Assembly (NCBI GenBank): GCA_029706075.1
Contig: JAINUG010000108.1
Coordinates: 558,001-622,000 of the forward strand
Reading direction: 5' to 3'
Length of the DNA: 64,000 nucleotides
Source: Aldrovandia affinis
Taxonomy: Eukaryota > Chordata > Actinopteri > Notacanthiformes > Halosauridae
The position numbers and the translations under genes are program-made. The notes under the pieces are model-generated. The model made no database searches, was not told the DNA's origin, and saw nothing but the letters and a program-made list of their open reading frames with translations. Shown one piece after another: positions 1 through 11,879 of this stretch (position 1 is its first letter; every line of letters begins with the position of its first letter).

Positions 1-72
1 GTGGAAGCACCTGCTTTCAATATACTTTTTGTCCCTCATTTACAAGTTTTTCCTTTATTTTGGCAGTTACTT
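1..72 (-). mobile_element. Tc1-like transposon terminus, cut by window edge
   Basis: Read on the minus strand this begins with a Tc1-like terminal motif (AACTGCCAAAATAAAGGAAA) and runs inward towards lower coordinates, so the body of the element lies left of the window. The same terminal motif occurs in the opposite orientation at 533, and a close variant bounds the relic at 28.25-28.65 kb, so all three belong to one fish Tc1-like lineage. No coding sequence remains here. The family call is by recognition of the terminal sequence. Confidence 0.6.
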
Positions 73-532
73 ATATGTCACTATACAACACTGAAATATT
101 TCATTTTCACACAATAGAATGGAAAAGGAAAATAAAAGCCTTCGAAGGATGATAATGCCTTGTGCAAATAATGGCAACAATTATCCAGTTTAATCAAACA
201 CTTTACACTCTATGGTAATTGAATCATTTATTCAAATAAGCTGTTAGCCTTTCAACCATGAAATTACAAGGCAGAGAAAGTGTCAGTCCTCTGATATATT
301 CAATCAGTTTCCACATTTATGGTCGTAATACAAACAATGATTTGCTTAATGTTGAATAGGTATTGATACAGTGTACTGTGCATGAATTGATGCCACCTCT
401 CTAAATAAAATGGCAATTTGTGTTGGTATGAACACATTTTCTTCCGATTTAAAAAAAAAAAAATATGCATAAGAATGGCTATTAATTGTCCATGTACTAA
501 AATATGATTTAAAATTCCAAATACAGGAAAAT

Positions 533-700
533 AACTGCCAAAATAAAGGAAACACTTGGGCAAATTAAGGGTTCTGACTGTTATGGTGTGGGATGGTATG
601 GTATAGGTCCACTCAACCCCTAGAGGGCAAAGTAAATACAAAGCCATTCTGAGTGATCACCTTTATCCTATGGTGAAACATTCCAAAACCCCTTGCAGTG
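533..700 (+). mobile_element. Internally deleted Tc1-like element, left end plus transposase scrap
   Basis: The left terminal motif (CTGCCAAAATAAAGGAAACA, near 535) is followed after about 30 bp by sequence that, in full-length members of this fish Tc1-like lineage, lies in the catalytic half of the transposase (around ATGGTGTGGGATGGTATGG and the TGATCACCTTTATCCTATGG stretch near 652-672). The HTH region between them is missing, so this is a deletion derivative or a decayed remnant. The right terminus was not found. It is not functional. Confidence 0.6.
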
Positions 701-2990
701 CATGTAAAAGGGGCAGCTGATTTCATTGACAGAATCTGAACAAAATTAGCACAGAAAATACACAACAAAATGGTTCCATAAAGTTATTTTCTGCTATAAT
801 TGTTATCATTAGCCAAGATGTTCCATATAATAACATTATAGAGCCTAATTTTCAACATTATTTTAACTGTGCCTATAGATAATGAGGTAAACAAATAACA
901 TCTGGGTAGCTATTGATAACTAGCATTAACAAGCTACCAAGACACACTGACTGTCAGGTGAAATGTAATCCATAAAAAGGTACATAAATGAACAAATATG
1001 TCTTACTGCGGTCTTGTTAATGTATTACATATGATGTAATACCCTGGTGGAGCTTAAAGTCTTAAAAACCTTTAAAAAGCATTTGCTTCAATTGTTTTGT
1101 AACTAGGCATGGCAAAATAGTATAATTTATTGTTGGAGGGGGGCACATCACACATTTTCAAAGGGAAGATTTAACGCCTCACTTTATTGAAATTTGGGCG
1201 TGGGAGATATCTCCAGGATACAGGAGACTAGAAACAGAGTGACACAGCTATTATGATAAGTTTTCAGATTTTTTATGACAAATAAAAGCCCTGCACTTCC
1301 AGGATTTCCCTTGAGAGTATGCAGATGTGCGCTATTAAGAAATCCTCTACCTCCAACTGTTGTTTGAAATGAAGATTTAGGAAATATATATAGTATTTTC
1401 ACTGACAATATATACATTTCCTGATTCACAACCAACAAGACTCAACAATAAAGTATAGGCCATCAAGATATAAATGTCATTTTTATTTGATTGTATTTCA
1501 GCAATTCTCAGAGAAGTGAGAATAGCCCAAACATTCACAGGGAGCAGGCAGGAATTCCTACTCTGAAGTACTTAAGCAGTGCTTGGAGAAAAATCGCAGT
1601 TCTGGCTACTGGAGAATCTATGAGACCACCGCATAAAACATTTACATTTCTAGAAGTCTGGGAGTGTTGTAACATTTTCTATCTCTGTAATCCATCATGA
1701 GTTGAACATGATAAGTGTAAGTTACCATGGCTAGCTAGCTTTCCATACATGCATATGTGTGTATATTCCTTTAACATTGTAACTGTTCCCTTAACTGTCT
1801 TTGTTAAATTTTTTATAGTAATAGTAATAGTAATATAAATTACATTTTATCTGAAAAATATATAAAAATCGAACTAATGTACTACTGCTCTCAAAGAAGT
1901 AATCTTACTTTGTAGATTTCTACAATTTCAAGGGTCTCTGGTGAGCCATCTGTTACTTGTTGAAGTCGTCTTTTGAAGTGTAAAGCACATGAAACAACTC
2001 TAACCTGAAGCTTAAAAAATGTACTTGTTAAAGTGGTGAAAAATGTAAGATGATTCAACCTTCAATATTTAAACAGGAGTATTTTTTATCACACAGTGTG
2101 ACAGGTAGTGGCAGAAATGTTAGCTTTAAATATCAACCATTATCATGACTTTTTCACCATCAGAACCTGAGACAGGAAACTAGAAGTGCAAACTATGAAC
2201 TGCAACGTTGGCATGGTTCCCATTATTATTTCCATCCTTTCACAGATTCATGGCTGACTTTTTTTGCCCACTGCCATCTCCAGCCAATTAGGGGAGACTG
2301 AGGTATCAAATTCCTTTAATGTGAAGGCCCACTTGAAGACATGTCTCCTCTTAGGTTCATAACAGTGTGAAGTATTTCTCTTTGATCTCTCCTAAAATGA
2401 GCCAGCAAAAAAGATGTGCCTGCTAGAACTGTTTTTAAAAACAATTTCCAGGTCCTATTTTGTGGATGCAAGCACAGCAAGCAGTTACTGAAGAACAAGT
2501 ACTACTGCATGGCCAAATAAAATGTGGTATTTTAAAGGCATAAGGCACATGTAGGCAGGTAATAACTCTGTAATGACTTGATTGTGTCAGAAAGGGGTGG
2601 CTGTGCCCTGGTCAATCTGGAAGATATTTATATTCCATTTAAATTAACATTTCTATCTCCACCACTGTTCATTTCAAGTGTTTCAGCATTAAGGTGGTTC
2701 ATTGATGTTTTATTGAAAAGGCATTCTGAATTTAACTTATGGTGTAACATAGTGACATGTTTTCATATGTATTGTTTTATTTCAAATGTAACTGTCTATG
2801 CTATGTTTTTGGTAAACTTATCAAATGGATTCGGTGTGGTTTTGAATTAAAATGTAATTATTCTTGCCACTGGCTTTTCTTCAATACAAGAGATTGCACC
2901 ACCCACTCTGACCGTCAGTGATTGAAAGCTTGCTGTCCTGCAGTTGTGGGTACAATGTATCACATTATTCCCACCATGTTTTCCAATTGT
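701..2990. other. Unassigned AT-rich intergenic DNA
   Basis: No gene, transposon or structured repeat was recognised. The short open frames here show no domain-like pattern. A short AGT/AAT-type triplet run lies near 1815-1835. Confidence 0.5.
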
Positions 2991-2993
2991 CCC

Positions 2994-3410
2994 CTAGCAG
3001 CCACCTGTTAGATGATCGTCCCTTTGAGGAGCTGTAAAGAGGATGGAGTTTGCCACAATGCAGGAGTTGTGACCAGGCCCTGGATAACTGGCAAACATAT
3101 GTGCTATGCAGCATTTTGCATCAAAACCACCTGAACATTGACATAATGGGTTCACATAAATAGTACTATTGGCTGATGAAACTGCTGTCACTCTCAAATC
3201 AACACAAAGTGAATAGGTCACAGGATCTGGTATAAGTGACAGATGCAACAGATGTAAGAAATCACTCGTCGAGGGACGTGGAGCTTGTTCCTGTATTCAG
3301 TCTCTGCCCGGTTTACATATGATGATATAGATTTGATCTGTTGATCTGTGATCCGTTGAATACAGCCAGCACATATTCCAAACTGTGAAAAGAGGTAAGG
3401 GTTTGCAAAA
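2994..3410 (-). pseudogene. Unrecognised cysteine-rich coding relic or exon pair
   Basis: On the minus strand a reading frame from about 3410 to 3232 encodes a compact peptide with a paired-cysteine pattern (FGICAGC, then ICCICH about 45 residues later) joined by a polar helix-like stretch. It stops near 3230, but a shifted frame continues to 2994 with further cysteines (PLCQC and DAKCC), then an open stretch to a stop. The two frames abut as if one coding region had suffered a single frameshift. A pyrimidine-rich tract ending in CAG lies just upstream of the first frame, so a spliced exon is also possible. The cysteine spacing suggests a zinc-binding fold. I do not recognise the family; it could be a transposon or virus-derived gene remnant, or chance. 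Confidence 0.3.
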
Positions 3411-5387
3411 CTAAAATAAAGACATGCTCTCGTGTCAGCTTATATAGAAAACATATTCAAACTTCACTCGCAATATTGTGAATAGCTCAGCATGCTTGTG
3501 GATTGCGACTTTCTCTGCAAGGTTGTAACACTGTATTGTACTGCCCATACCATATGTCCCTTATGAAATGTTGTGCAGAACAAATCAATTTACTATGGGA
3601 TTTCCCCCAATCCTGTAGTGAATCCGGTTGTCATGTAGAATGCTTTGCAGGGGCTACAAAGTGTCCAGATGTAAAATGAGTCCAGCTGTAATATGTTCAA
3701 ATGAAAATGAAAATGAATAGAGCAACTGTGAGGTATCTACCAAATGTGTTCTAGCCACCGAATGGAAATGTACTATATATGCCAGAAGCAATGTTCTCTC
3801 ATTTGCAGTGGTTGGACTCCTTTTAGGATGACATTGTGAGAGGACTGTGTGTGTGTGTGTTTGTATATGTGTGTATGTACATATGTATATATTTTTTAAG
3901 CAGAGATTTCCTAGCTGACTTTCCTGAGACCTTCTGTGAATTTGCTGACTGCTGATGTTTAGCTTTGCTTGAGACCCCTGGGAATCTTTATAAAAACCCA
4001 TGGCTTAGGGATGTAGAATGAATTCTCAGGGTTATTGCCTTTGGGAGGCAGGGTAAAGAATCAATGACAATTTTCGAAGAGGTCTTCATCGCAGACATAG
4101 CTTTTTTTGCTACCATATTCATTTCTTTTTTTCCTTCTTTTTACAAATAATAATAAATATTATAAAAGTATAACTTTAGCTGACAGTTTGAGAATTACAT
4201 TAGCTACTTTGCTATTAACATTGCATTTTGTATACATTTTTAAAAATGATGTGCTTGTTTCTAAAACATAACTTGAAAATAGTCACATTATTCACATTAG
4301 TTCACTTTATTGCCAGCGCATTTGATTAGCGCCATTGGTGAATAATGGACACTAAATAAGCAGAGTTACATACGTAAAGGTGGAGGATTTGTTTTGGGTT
4401 CAGAATTATGGAGTAAAGGTGGACATTTATTGAGTATAACTGCTTAAATACAAATATATAATATTGTATTTATGTACAAATCAGAAGGCCAGTTAGGGAT
4501 AATACTTTGTCATACTTAACAAAACATGACACCACAGAGAAGAACATTATGCCACTGTTTTCCCCTGTACATGAGCACAGGCTCAGCCATAATGTGTACT
4601 GCAAAGACCACATTGTATACATACTCGAGAATGCATTGCCATTATAGTGCCCGATGTAATCATGAAGTAATGCCTGTAAATACCCATTTTTATCTTTACC
4701 ATATTAATCTTAACAAGTTCTGCGGTTTTGTGAGGAAAGGATTAAAGCACAATGGCATATAAAAATGAAATGGAAGGCATAAGACAACTTGAAAAGAAAT
4801 AGGCTCTTTAAATAGTATTTCCTTTAAATAATTCAAGTGTTAGTGATGGTAGCTTGCCCTCAGGGTCTACAAGGTATGTAGAGCATGGTCTGACACCAGA
4901 CTGCTTTATTTTCCGCCACTGCAATACAAAGGAAGAAAAATAAAGTTTAGACATTTTTGATTTATAGTCCAAGTGTACAATATAAGATCTCTATAACTGT
5001 CTATATTCAAGATTAAAAAAACTGTATGTTTCTTGGTTCATGTTCATGTTGTTTCCATAGCCTTAAATAAAAATATATTACCCAAAAGCACAGTAATCAT
5101 ACCTTTGTTCTGAAGTGAAGCTGTAGGGACTGTACATTCCACATTCATGATATGTTTAAAATGCAATTTCATTTAATATAACATTTTGTGCTTAACGTTT
5201 TTCCACAATGCATACAATTTCCTCCGAAGCAGGACTACCATTCCCACAGGGAATCCCGATGATGTGATTTGACCCCGCTTCATAGATCCCATTTCAACTT
5301 AGGGTAGACCAATACTGTAAGAATGGTAATACATAACTTACGCAACACGTTTCATGAAATAAGTATATATTTTCTGTTAATAAACAG
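3411..5387. other. Unassigned intergenic DNA
   Basis: Nothing supportable as a gene. A short GT-rich tract lies at about 3847-3885. The rest is AT-rich single-copy-looking sequence. Confidence 0.5.
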
Positions 5388-5422
5388 CCTTTTATTATCA
5401 TTAAAATAATGATAATAAAAGG
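5388..5422. repeat. Perfect 15-bp inverted repeat (hairpin)
   Basis: CCTTTTATTATCATT at 5388-5402 is the exact reverse complement of 5408-5422, with a 5-nt AAAAT loop. It stands at the left border of a compositional switch into GC-richer sequence and the Tc1 relic downstream. It may be a degenerate transposon terminus or a simple cruciform-forming site. No function is inferred. Confidence 0.75.
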
Positions 5423-5564
5423 CAGGGGTTCGAACCTGGCTCTGGCGGTGATCGGCTGTCTGCCCCAGAGGGAAGCCGGCAGCAGCTCGTCACATGCAAA
5501 GTGGTTCTGTGTGTATCTGAGTTATGGTCGACAGGCTGGCGAGTTCACATCAGAAAATCCCTTT

Positions 5565-6420
5565 GTGGTTGTTGACCCACACAAGTCAGGTAATGGGTAC
5601 AAAAATATATATAAATGGTTAAACATACCACTAACCACTGTAAGGGCAATAATCAAAAAGTTTAAAACATCTGGAACAGTTGCAAACTTGCCAGGAAGAG
5701 GATGCAAGTGCATGTTGTCCCCACGCAAAGTGAGGAAGATGGTGGGAGAGGCAAAGAAGAACCCAAGGACCACAGATCAAGATCTACAGAATAGATTCCT
5801 CTTGGGGTCATAAAATCAATAAATCAACCATAAGATGCCACCTCCATATCAACAGGCTCTTTGGAAGGGTTGCATGAAGAAAGCCCTTACTAAGAGCAAC
5901 CAACAAATTCAAGTGTCTGGAGTTGAACGCCATTGGAACTATGACTGGAACCAGGTACTATGGTTAGATGAGACCAAAATTGAACCTTTTGGCCATTTAC
6001 ACCATTGGCATGTTTGGCATCAAAAGAGGGCGTCATACAAGGAAAAGCACCTTATACCTACCTTCAAATATGGTGGTGGGCTATTGATATATATGCCATT
6101 TACCAGATGCTTTTGTATTTATTTATTTATTTATTGATGTTTTGAGGCTGTTTTTTCTGCCAGTGGTCCAGGGTCTCTTGTTAAGACCTGTTGCATAATG
6201 AATTCCACCAAGCACAAGGACATTTTAGCCCAAAACCTGGTTGCATCTGCCAAGAAGCTGCGACTTAGCTGTAGGTGGACCTTCCAACAAGACAATTACC
6301 CCAAACATACATCTAAATGAAAACCGTTGTGCAAATAATTATGAAACCTCTGTTTTGTAAGAAATGTATAATTTGAAAAATGTCAATTCCATTTAATCAT
6401 TAATAAAGTAAAACATTTTC
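5565..6420 (+). pseudogene. Tc1-like transposase relic
   Basis: Tc1 transposases cut and paste TA-flanked elements using an N-terminal paired-type helix-turn-helix and a DDE catalytic domain. Residues of the HTH half are legible from about 5580 to 5806 (YKNIYKWLNIPLTTVRAIIK, then TVANLPGRG and KNPRTTDQDL). A stop and frameshift follow. The catalytic half resumes at about 5835-6085 with the first-aspartate motif LWLDETKIE and HVWHQKR. After a TTTA microsatellite near 6115-6136, a second-aspartate region (QQDNYPKHTSK) is readable at about 6283-6316. The third acidic motif and a clear right terminus are missing. The copy is dead. Family assignment is secure from the motif order; the lineage is not determined. 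Confidence 0.85.
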
Positions 6421-7860
6421 CACATGTTGGAACATTATAATGTATCTCAGTAATTGTATTATTTTATTCTACAGTTGCACATTTTCATTGAGAACTAATA
6501 ATTCTTTACCTGACTTTAAAGACCCTACAAAATACAATATATTTCCTTGATTTTATAATTACTTTACAACTCTAGTTATATATAAGATTACATATGTGAC
6601 TGCAACATATTCAGAATAGAAAATACAATGCTTCCCTTTCCATTTGTATTACACTTGAAAAAGTCTTTCTATAAATAGCTTACTCTGAACTGAAACAAAT
6701 CTTCAGTTCTTCAACTCCATTGAGAATTTAACTTTACTTTCTCTGATCTAAATCCAAACATAGCCTGATATATAATTTTCTTGCAATTAGGTCACTTGCA
6801 GTGCTTTGTGCCTTAAGTTGCATGGAAAAAATGGTGAAGATGTATTGTTTTGCCTGTCTTTTTTGTTTTTGTTTTCCTGTCTATGTTGTCTTGTTGAAAA
6901 ACATATTTTAAGTTTATTGGAAACACACATTTACTACACTTGACATAAAATTAAATTAATTATTCAAATGTATATGTAACATGTAAATACATTGCATCAA
7001 AGACCCAGTATTTGCAAAATGGAAACAAAATGGTATTTAGTTACTCAGCAGACAAACTTGTCCATGGTGACCTCACATTATACTAGTGACCAGAGAGTGC
7101 AGCTTTATATTAACCCTTTGATGGGTGGAGCTACCATATCTGTGTAGCAGGTGACTCTGGACTTGAATGAGGAGTGTGAAAGGTCTATTTATGTTTACTC
7201 ATGTGACTGTTAATGTATATACCTTTTTGTTTCACCACGGTGCTCTTGAAAAACTGCAAGCCCGCCTTCAAGCTAATGTCCTAAAATGAACTGTACTTCA
7301 GTTATATAAATCGCAATGATACAGTATACTCATAGTCCAAGCAACCTAACGTTTTAACGTCCGAGGTGTTCTAATTTGGTGAGAAATGGTGTGAAAAGAT
7401 GGTAGAAGATCCCAAAGATCCCAGGAAAATCCATTAAAAAATATTTTACATTGGTGCTAGAATGGCATCGGAAGGAGACTTTGAATGTAAATGCTGTGCA
7501 ACCATTATATAAACACTGTGCCACCTTGCAGTGTTTCATTAAGCAATAAGGCACGTGCTATATCGTGAATATGGTCACAGCTAAAGGATACTGTACAGCC
7601 CAACGCATTAGCGGAAATGCCTTACTGCTTTTATAAAACAGTTACTACATATACAAATAAATATTAAGGACACATTTTCATCGAAACATCTGGTGTGCTG
7701 GGATCCAGTGCTTTAGATGACTTAATGGTGCTGAAGTTGCTCACTGATATAGCACTGTGCTGCTCGTTTTATCCCCCCTGCCTTCCGTGTTTTCACAACT
7801 CCAACAGACACATTGTTAGATTAAGTAAATTCGCTCTCCTGCATCAGGCACCATGACAGG
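6421..7860. other. Unassigned AT-rich intergenic DNA
   Basis: No gene or element recognised with confidence. The stretch 7680-7860 lies directly downstream, in the minus sense, of the DUF3504 relic and may contain further decayed parts of it, but the frames are broken. Confidence 0.4.
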
Positions 7861-7862
7861 CT

Positions 7863-8096
7863 CTAAGGTGGGGTGTAATGATTCAGACCAGACTGCAGAC
7901 TAATGTAGCTAATGTAGCTGCTGATCCCATAGTGCTCACCTTTACAGTTGCAGATGGTCCCAAAAGAATCCCTTAGGACATTCTTGAGTTTTTTCTTTGT
8001 TACACATGTGAAATCAAAACCAATTCCCTTCTCATTGCACCAGTTAGTGAAGCAATTAAGTGCCCACTTGGTTTGCTGCACCGTATTTCTTCTCAT
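7863..8096 (-). pseudogene. Crypton-type / KIAA1958-like DUF3504 recombinase-domain relic
   Basis: The minus strand reads QTKWALNCFTNWCNEKGIGF, then KKLKNVLRDSFGTI and KGEHYGISSY, ending in GLNHYTPP. This is the diagnostic start of the DUF3504 domain, a tyrosine-recombinase-derived fold found in Crypton transposons and in the domesticated vertebrate genes QRICH1, ZMYM2/3/4 and KIAA1958. About 77 residues are open. A small duplication (SYISYIS, from a repeated AGCTAATGT-type string) interrupts the usual ISSY-to-L(R/S)(A/S)GLN spacing. Upstream, at 8097-8247, a shifted frame is open but not recognisable. The catalytic C-terminal half is not found, so this is a fragment. It could be a Crypton remnant or a retrocopied piece of a domesticated gene. 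Confidence 0.75.
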
Positions 8097-8651
8097 TTCG
8101 GGTCATTTCAAATGTGTCAATATTTATTTGCAACATTGGAGCATGGCATCCAGCCATTTTACATAGATAGTCTCCAAAGTCTTTCTTAAACCATTCATCA
8201 GTGGTCATGCCCCCCAAAAGACCAAAGTTAACTTGAAAACTAAACAAGAGTTAACTTGTAGCTCACGACTGCCGTGAACAGAATTAATCCAAATATACAT
8301 TTACCTTATTTTGCGCTGTGATATTAATGAGTACACGTAAACCGGTGTATCATGTCATAGGTGTTACTATATCAGGGAATATATCACAGCTTTGAATGCC
8401 TGTCAGCCAATCACAATGTTCGGTTGGATCTACCCATTTTACAATAATGTCTATATTATAGCTTTTATTATGGTCCATATAGTGTGAGTAGGCCTTGTGC
8501 GCTAAATAGTCACAGTATGAAACAATCCCTTTTAGATTTGTGACTTATTTTTCCCATAGCCTATCAAAGCTTGCAGTAGTGTACTTCCTGTAGTTTGGGT
8601 TTAGTTACAACTGGACATTTTCGAAAATATAAGTAATAAGACATAGCAGAC

Positions 8652-8963
8652 ATGGAACACTCCACGGAATACTCTGCATCGGGCCTATTTGCATTTGGCC
8701 AGTCCCTGCTGGGTTTCATACCCAGGTACAAAATGTTGCCAAATGTACATTTCCCAGCACCAAGGTCAGCTATATGGTATGCTCTGAATATGCAGGAGCA
8801 TTTTTGTACAGGAGATCAAATTGAGAAAGCCGCTGAAATGCAAAAATGTTTTCTGGATCGGGGCTATCCGATAGAATGGATTAACGAAGCCTATAATGCA
8901 GCATTGACAAAAACACAATCTGGGCTTCTTAACACACAAAAAGGTAAAAAAAGTTTTCAGTGA
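8652..8963 (+). pseudogene. Possible retroelement scrap (Penelope-like/RT C-terminal type)
   Basis: A 103-residue open frame carries, in its second half, a stretch resembling the linker after the reverse-transcriptase thumb of Penelope-like and related retroelements: an amphipathic helix, then CFLDRGYPIEWINEAYNAAL and a lysine-rich tail. The usual pattern there is a helix, FLxRGYP, then an alanine-rich helix. The first half (residues 1-55) is not recognised. No catalytic RT motif and no GIY-YIG domain is visible nearby. Confidence is limited because the match rests on one short region. Confidence 0.4.
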
Positions 8964-11300
8964 CATTTACAATGAAATATACTCCAAGATCCCATATGCT
9001 GGCCAATATTGTGACAGCAATATTGTATCTGCAGCTGTGAGAACACATTTTTGCCTCTGATTCTTACAACGTGTTGCATCCCATGTACCAGTCAATATAA
9101 TGAACATAGCCCAACAAAGTCCTGTTTGTGTTATTATTTTTTTATCAATTATGTTTTCTTTTTGAAATATGAGAGACAAGGTGGAAAACCTAATAGAAAT
9201 TGAAGAACAGATATATCAGCTATAAAATGTGCAAAATCATTGACAAAATGAAACATTTCACTAGAACAGACTCATCAGATGTAAGAGCTGTAAGTGTTTG
9301 TTAGTATGAAAGAGCATTTATAAAATAAGCTTTAAACCAAACACAAATATATTAAATCAAGATTCAGATGGCATTTGAGACACAATACCTCTTTTTATTT
9401 CAGCATCTTGTCTTATCGGCAAGTATCAACTAGCAAGGGGAAAAATGCAGCAGACGGCAGTACTCTTGTAAATTCTTGGCCTTGACTACAGTCCTGCTAA
9501 ATTCCAAACATATTAGCACAAGGCCTTGCTGTAGCCTGCTGGTTCGCACTGCCACAGTTTTCCCTGGGTCTCACACTCTTTTAGGACCTTGTAAGGCATT
9601 ATGCAAAATCGTCCTGTCTTGACTTGCTCATATCACTTGTGGGGGTTGGACTTGTGGGGAAAATAGTCTGCTAGTCAATGTGTATCATTGCCACATTTTA
9701 AAAATATGCTTAACTCCATCTGCCTCACAGATGCATAAAATACAATGATTCATTACTCTTTCCAATAATTGGTGTTGCATTACAGAGACTAATTATAATG
9801 CACTTGAAAACTCAGAAGCTTGCATCGTAAAAAATTGAACATTTATACATTTCACAGCTGCCTGAGCATGCCAGGTGCTGTTATTAGGAAAGATATTTGT
9901 TTTTTATAAAATGTTATTTTGTACTCATCTATAGTTTTGCATTATTTGGAGAGGACACGCAATGGTATTGGAATTTTGAATAGCAAGTTAAGACAAATAA
10001 TTATTGTACTGTGATTCTTGCATAAGAATAAAACAGTATATATTTCCACATACTCAGTTAAAGACACATTTCATTGTCTTGCTTTGCCTCAGTTACTTTT
10101 TCAGGAAAAAGCACATAGGAACTCTGGAAAGACAGTTATTATATTAACTTCTTGATTAATATTCTTCTGAAGCTGTATTTCTTAACATGTATAGCTTAAT
10201 TTTCCCCCACGCTATCATTCCCACGTTTCACTGTATAAATGTTAACACAGCAACTGTCTTCTTTATTCCTTTGTTTTACTGAACAATTCCACCCCTGTGT
10301 TTCCAATATTACATTTGGCCATGGTTTAGGCTGAAAGCTGGCTGAAAGTATTTCTTCACATTCTTCAACACACAATCCTTTCAGGCCTGTGGGTTTCCTC
10401 CCACCTGGATCTTTTCTTTCTCATATCCCTCTTGACTTATTTCCAAAACATGAAATGTTAGCTGTCCTCTCTGTGTAATATTAAGTGCTGCTTCTTTTCC
10501 TGTTTACTATTTCATAAACACATTTGCAGGTTTGTTGATATCCATCACCCTGCTGTGAATAAAAAAAGAAATATATTAATGTATATTTTAAAAATTAATA
10601 AGTTGATATGATATGATAACATCCTAAGCTGAAAGAATGTCCCTGCTGTCATTTGTTGATACAACATGACCTGAACGTCATTTAACAAACCACAGCGAGG
10701 AGCACATGAATACTCCAACCACTAACTATTTTGTATCAGTTGATGTGGCTTACAGGTGACTATTGAAATTAACATTAATGACTTTATAATATACACAGTT
10801 TGGTTTCATCCCAAAATTTCCCGTTAAGCACAGTGCCTGTATCAAGAGCAAAATTGATTGAAAATCTCATATCATTCTTCATATTGTATATATGCTATGC
10901 TGCATACTAACATGTGTTTACTAGTAAGAGATCAGACATAACCTGCAGATACTGCCACATACAATGTAAACATAATAATATAATTGGGTTTATATCATTT
11001 ATAATTGGGTTTAGATTAAACATAATTCATCTTCAATTTTAAAAGGTTTAATATAAAAGATGATTTACTATTCTGCTATTATTTTAGTAAAATGATAAAA
11101 TACACTTGTCAAAAAGTTGACTTTTACTTTTATGTCTTCTCAGCTTGATTTGACTTGAACCTGAACAGAAGGACCAATACATTGTTCATAAAGTAACATC
11201 AAAGCTGAAGGAATACTGCAGTGAACAGTAGACCTATTTAAGAAACTGAAAATAAACAGTAACTTTGAAGTTACAAAGTGAACAGTCAATTTCAAGACAC
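8964..11300. other. Unassigned AT-rich intergenic DNA
   Basis: No gene or recognisable transposon seen. The sequence is non-repetitive within the window. Confidence 0.5.
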
Positions 11301-11303
11301 TTT

Positions 11304-11812
11304 GGGCCAGATTTACTAAGATAGTCGTAGTGCAAAGACGGTTGCTATTTTGTTGAGGTTATTTTGCGGTCGCAAATAGCGACACATTTACTGAGACTCC
11401 TGCATATATTGGTGAACTGCTGCCCCCATATTCAACTTGTAGGTCTTGTAGGCCAGGGGCTGCTGGCAATCCCTCGGTCTAAACTGAAGACGAAGGGTGA
11501 TTGTGCTTTTGCCACTGTGGCACCCAGGCTATGGAACAGCCTTCCCTTTGATATTAGATCTGCCAACACTGTCAACACACTGTCTACAGACCCATTTGTT
11601 CAGACAGGCCTTCAACTGACAGGTGCCACTAATTGTGTTTTTTATTTTTTTATTTGTCACTTTACTGCCTGCGTTTTTTAGTTTATGTGTTTATGCTTTG
11701 CTGATTTATGTGTGTGTGTATAATTTTAGCTGTTGTATCTGCACTTTGTGAAGTACTTTCTGACCCCTGTTCTTGAAAAGTGTTATATAAATAAAATGTA
11801 CTTACTTACTAG
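11304..11812 (+). mobile_element. Non-LTR retrotransposon (L2-like LINE) 3' end
   Basis: The frame at about 11364-11620 encodes the C-terminal tail of a LINE ORF2: GLLAIPRSKLKTKGDCAFAT, then APRLWNSLPFDIRSA, the familiar ending of fish L2/Rex-type proteins. It is followed by a short 3' UTR ending in a TGTTATATAAATAAA-type signal and a short TACT repeat tail at 11799-11810, which marks the true 3' end. The RT and endonuclease domains are absent, so this is a 5'-truncated insertion, the usual product of target-primed reverse transcription. The 60 bp before it, starting GGGCCAGATTTACTAAG at 11304, looks like a Harbinger-type terminus that the LINE has entered. That last point is an inference. 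Confidence 0.7.
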
Positions 11813-11879
11813 TGGGCTGCCTCAGAGAAAACAACAAGAAAAAGAGAAGCCCAAAAAAAGAAAGAATGAAACATTTTTA

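Noticed and set aside
5427-5436. GGTTCGAACC as the B box of a tRNA gene
   Set aside because: No A box at proper spacing and no cloverleaf can be folded; upstream is an AT-rich hairpin.
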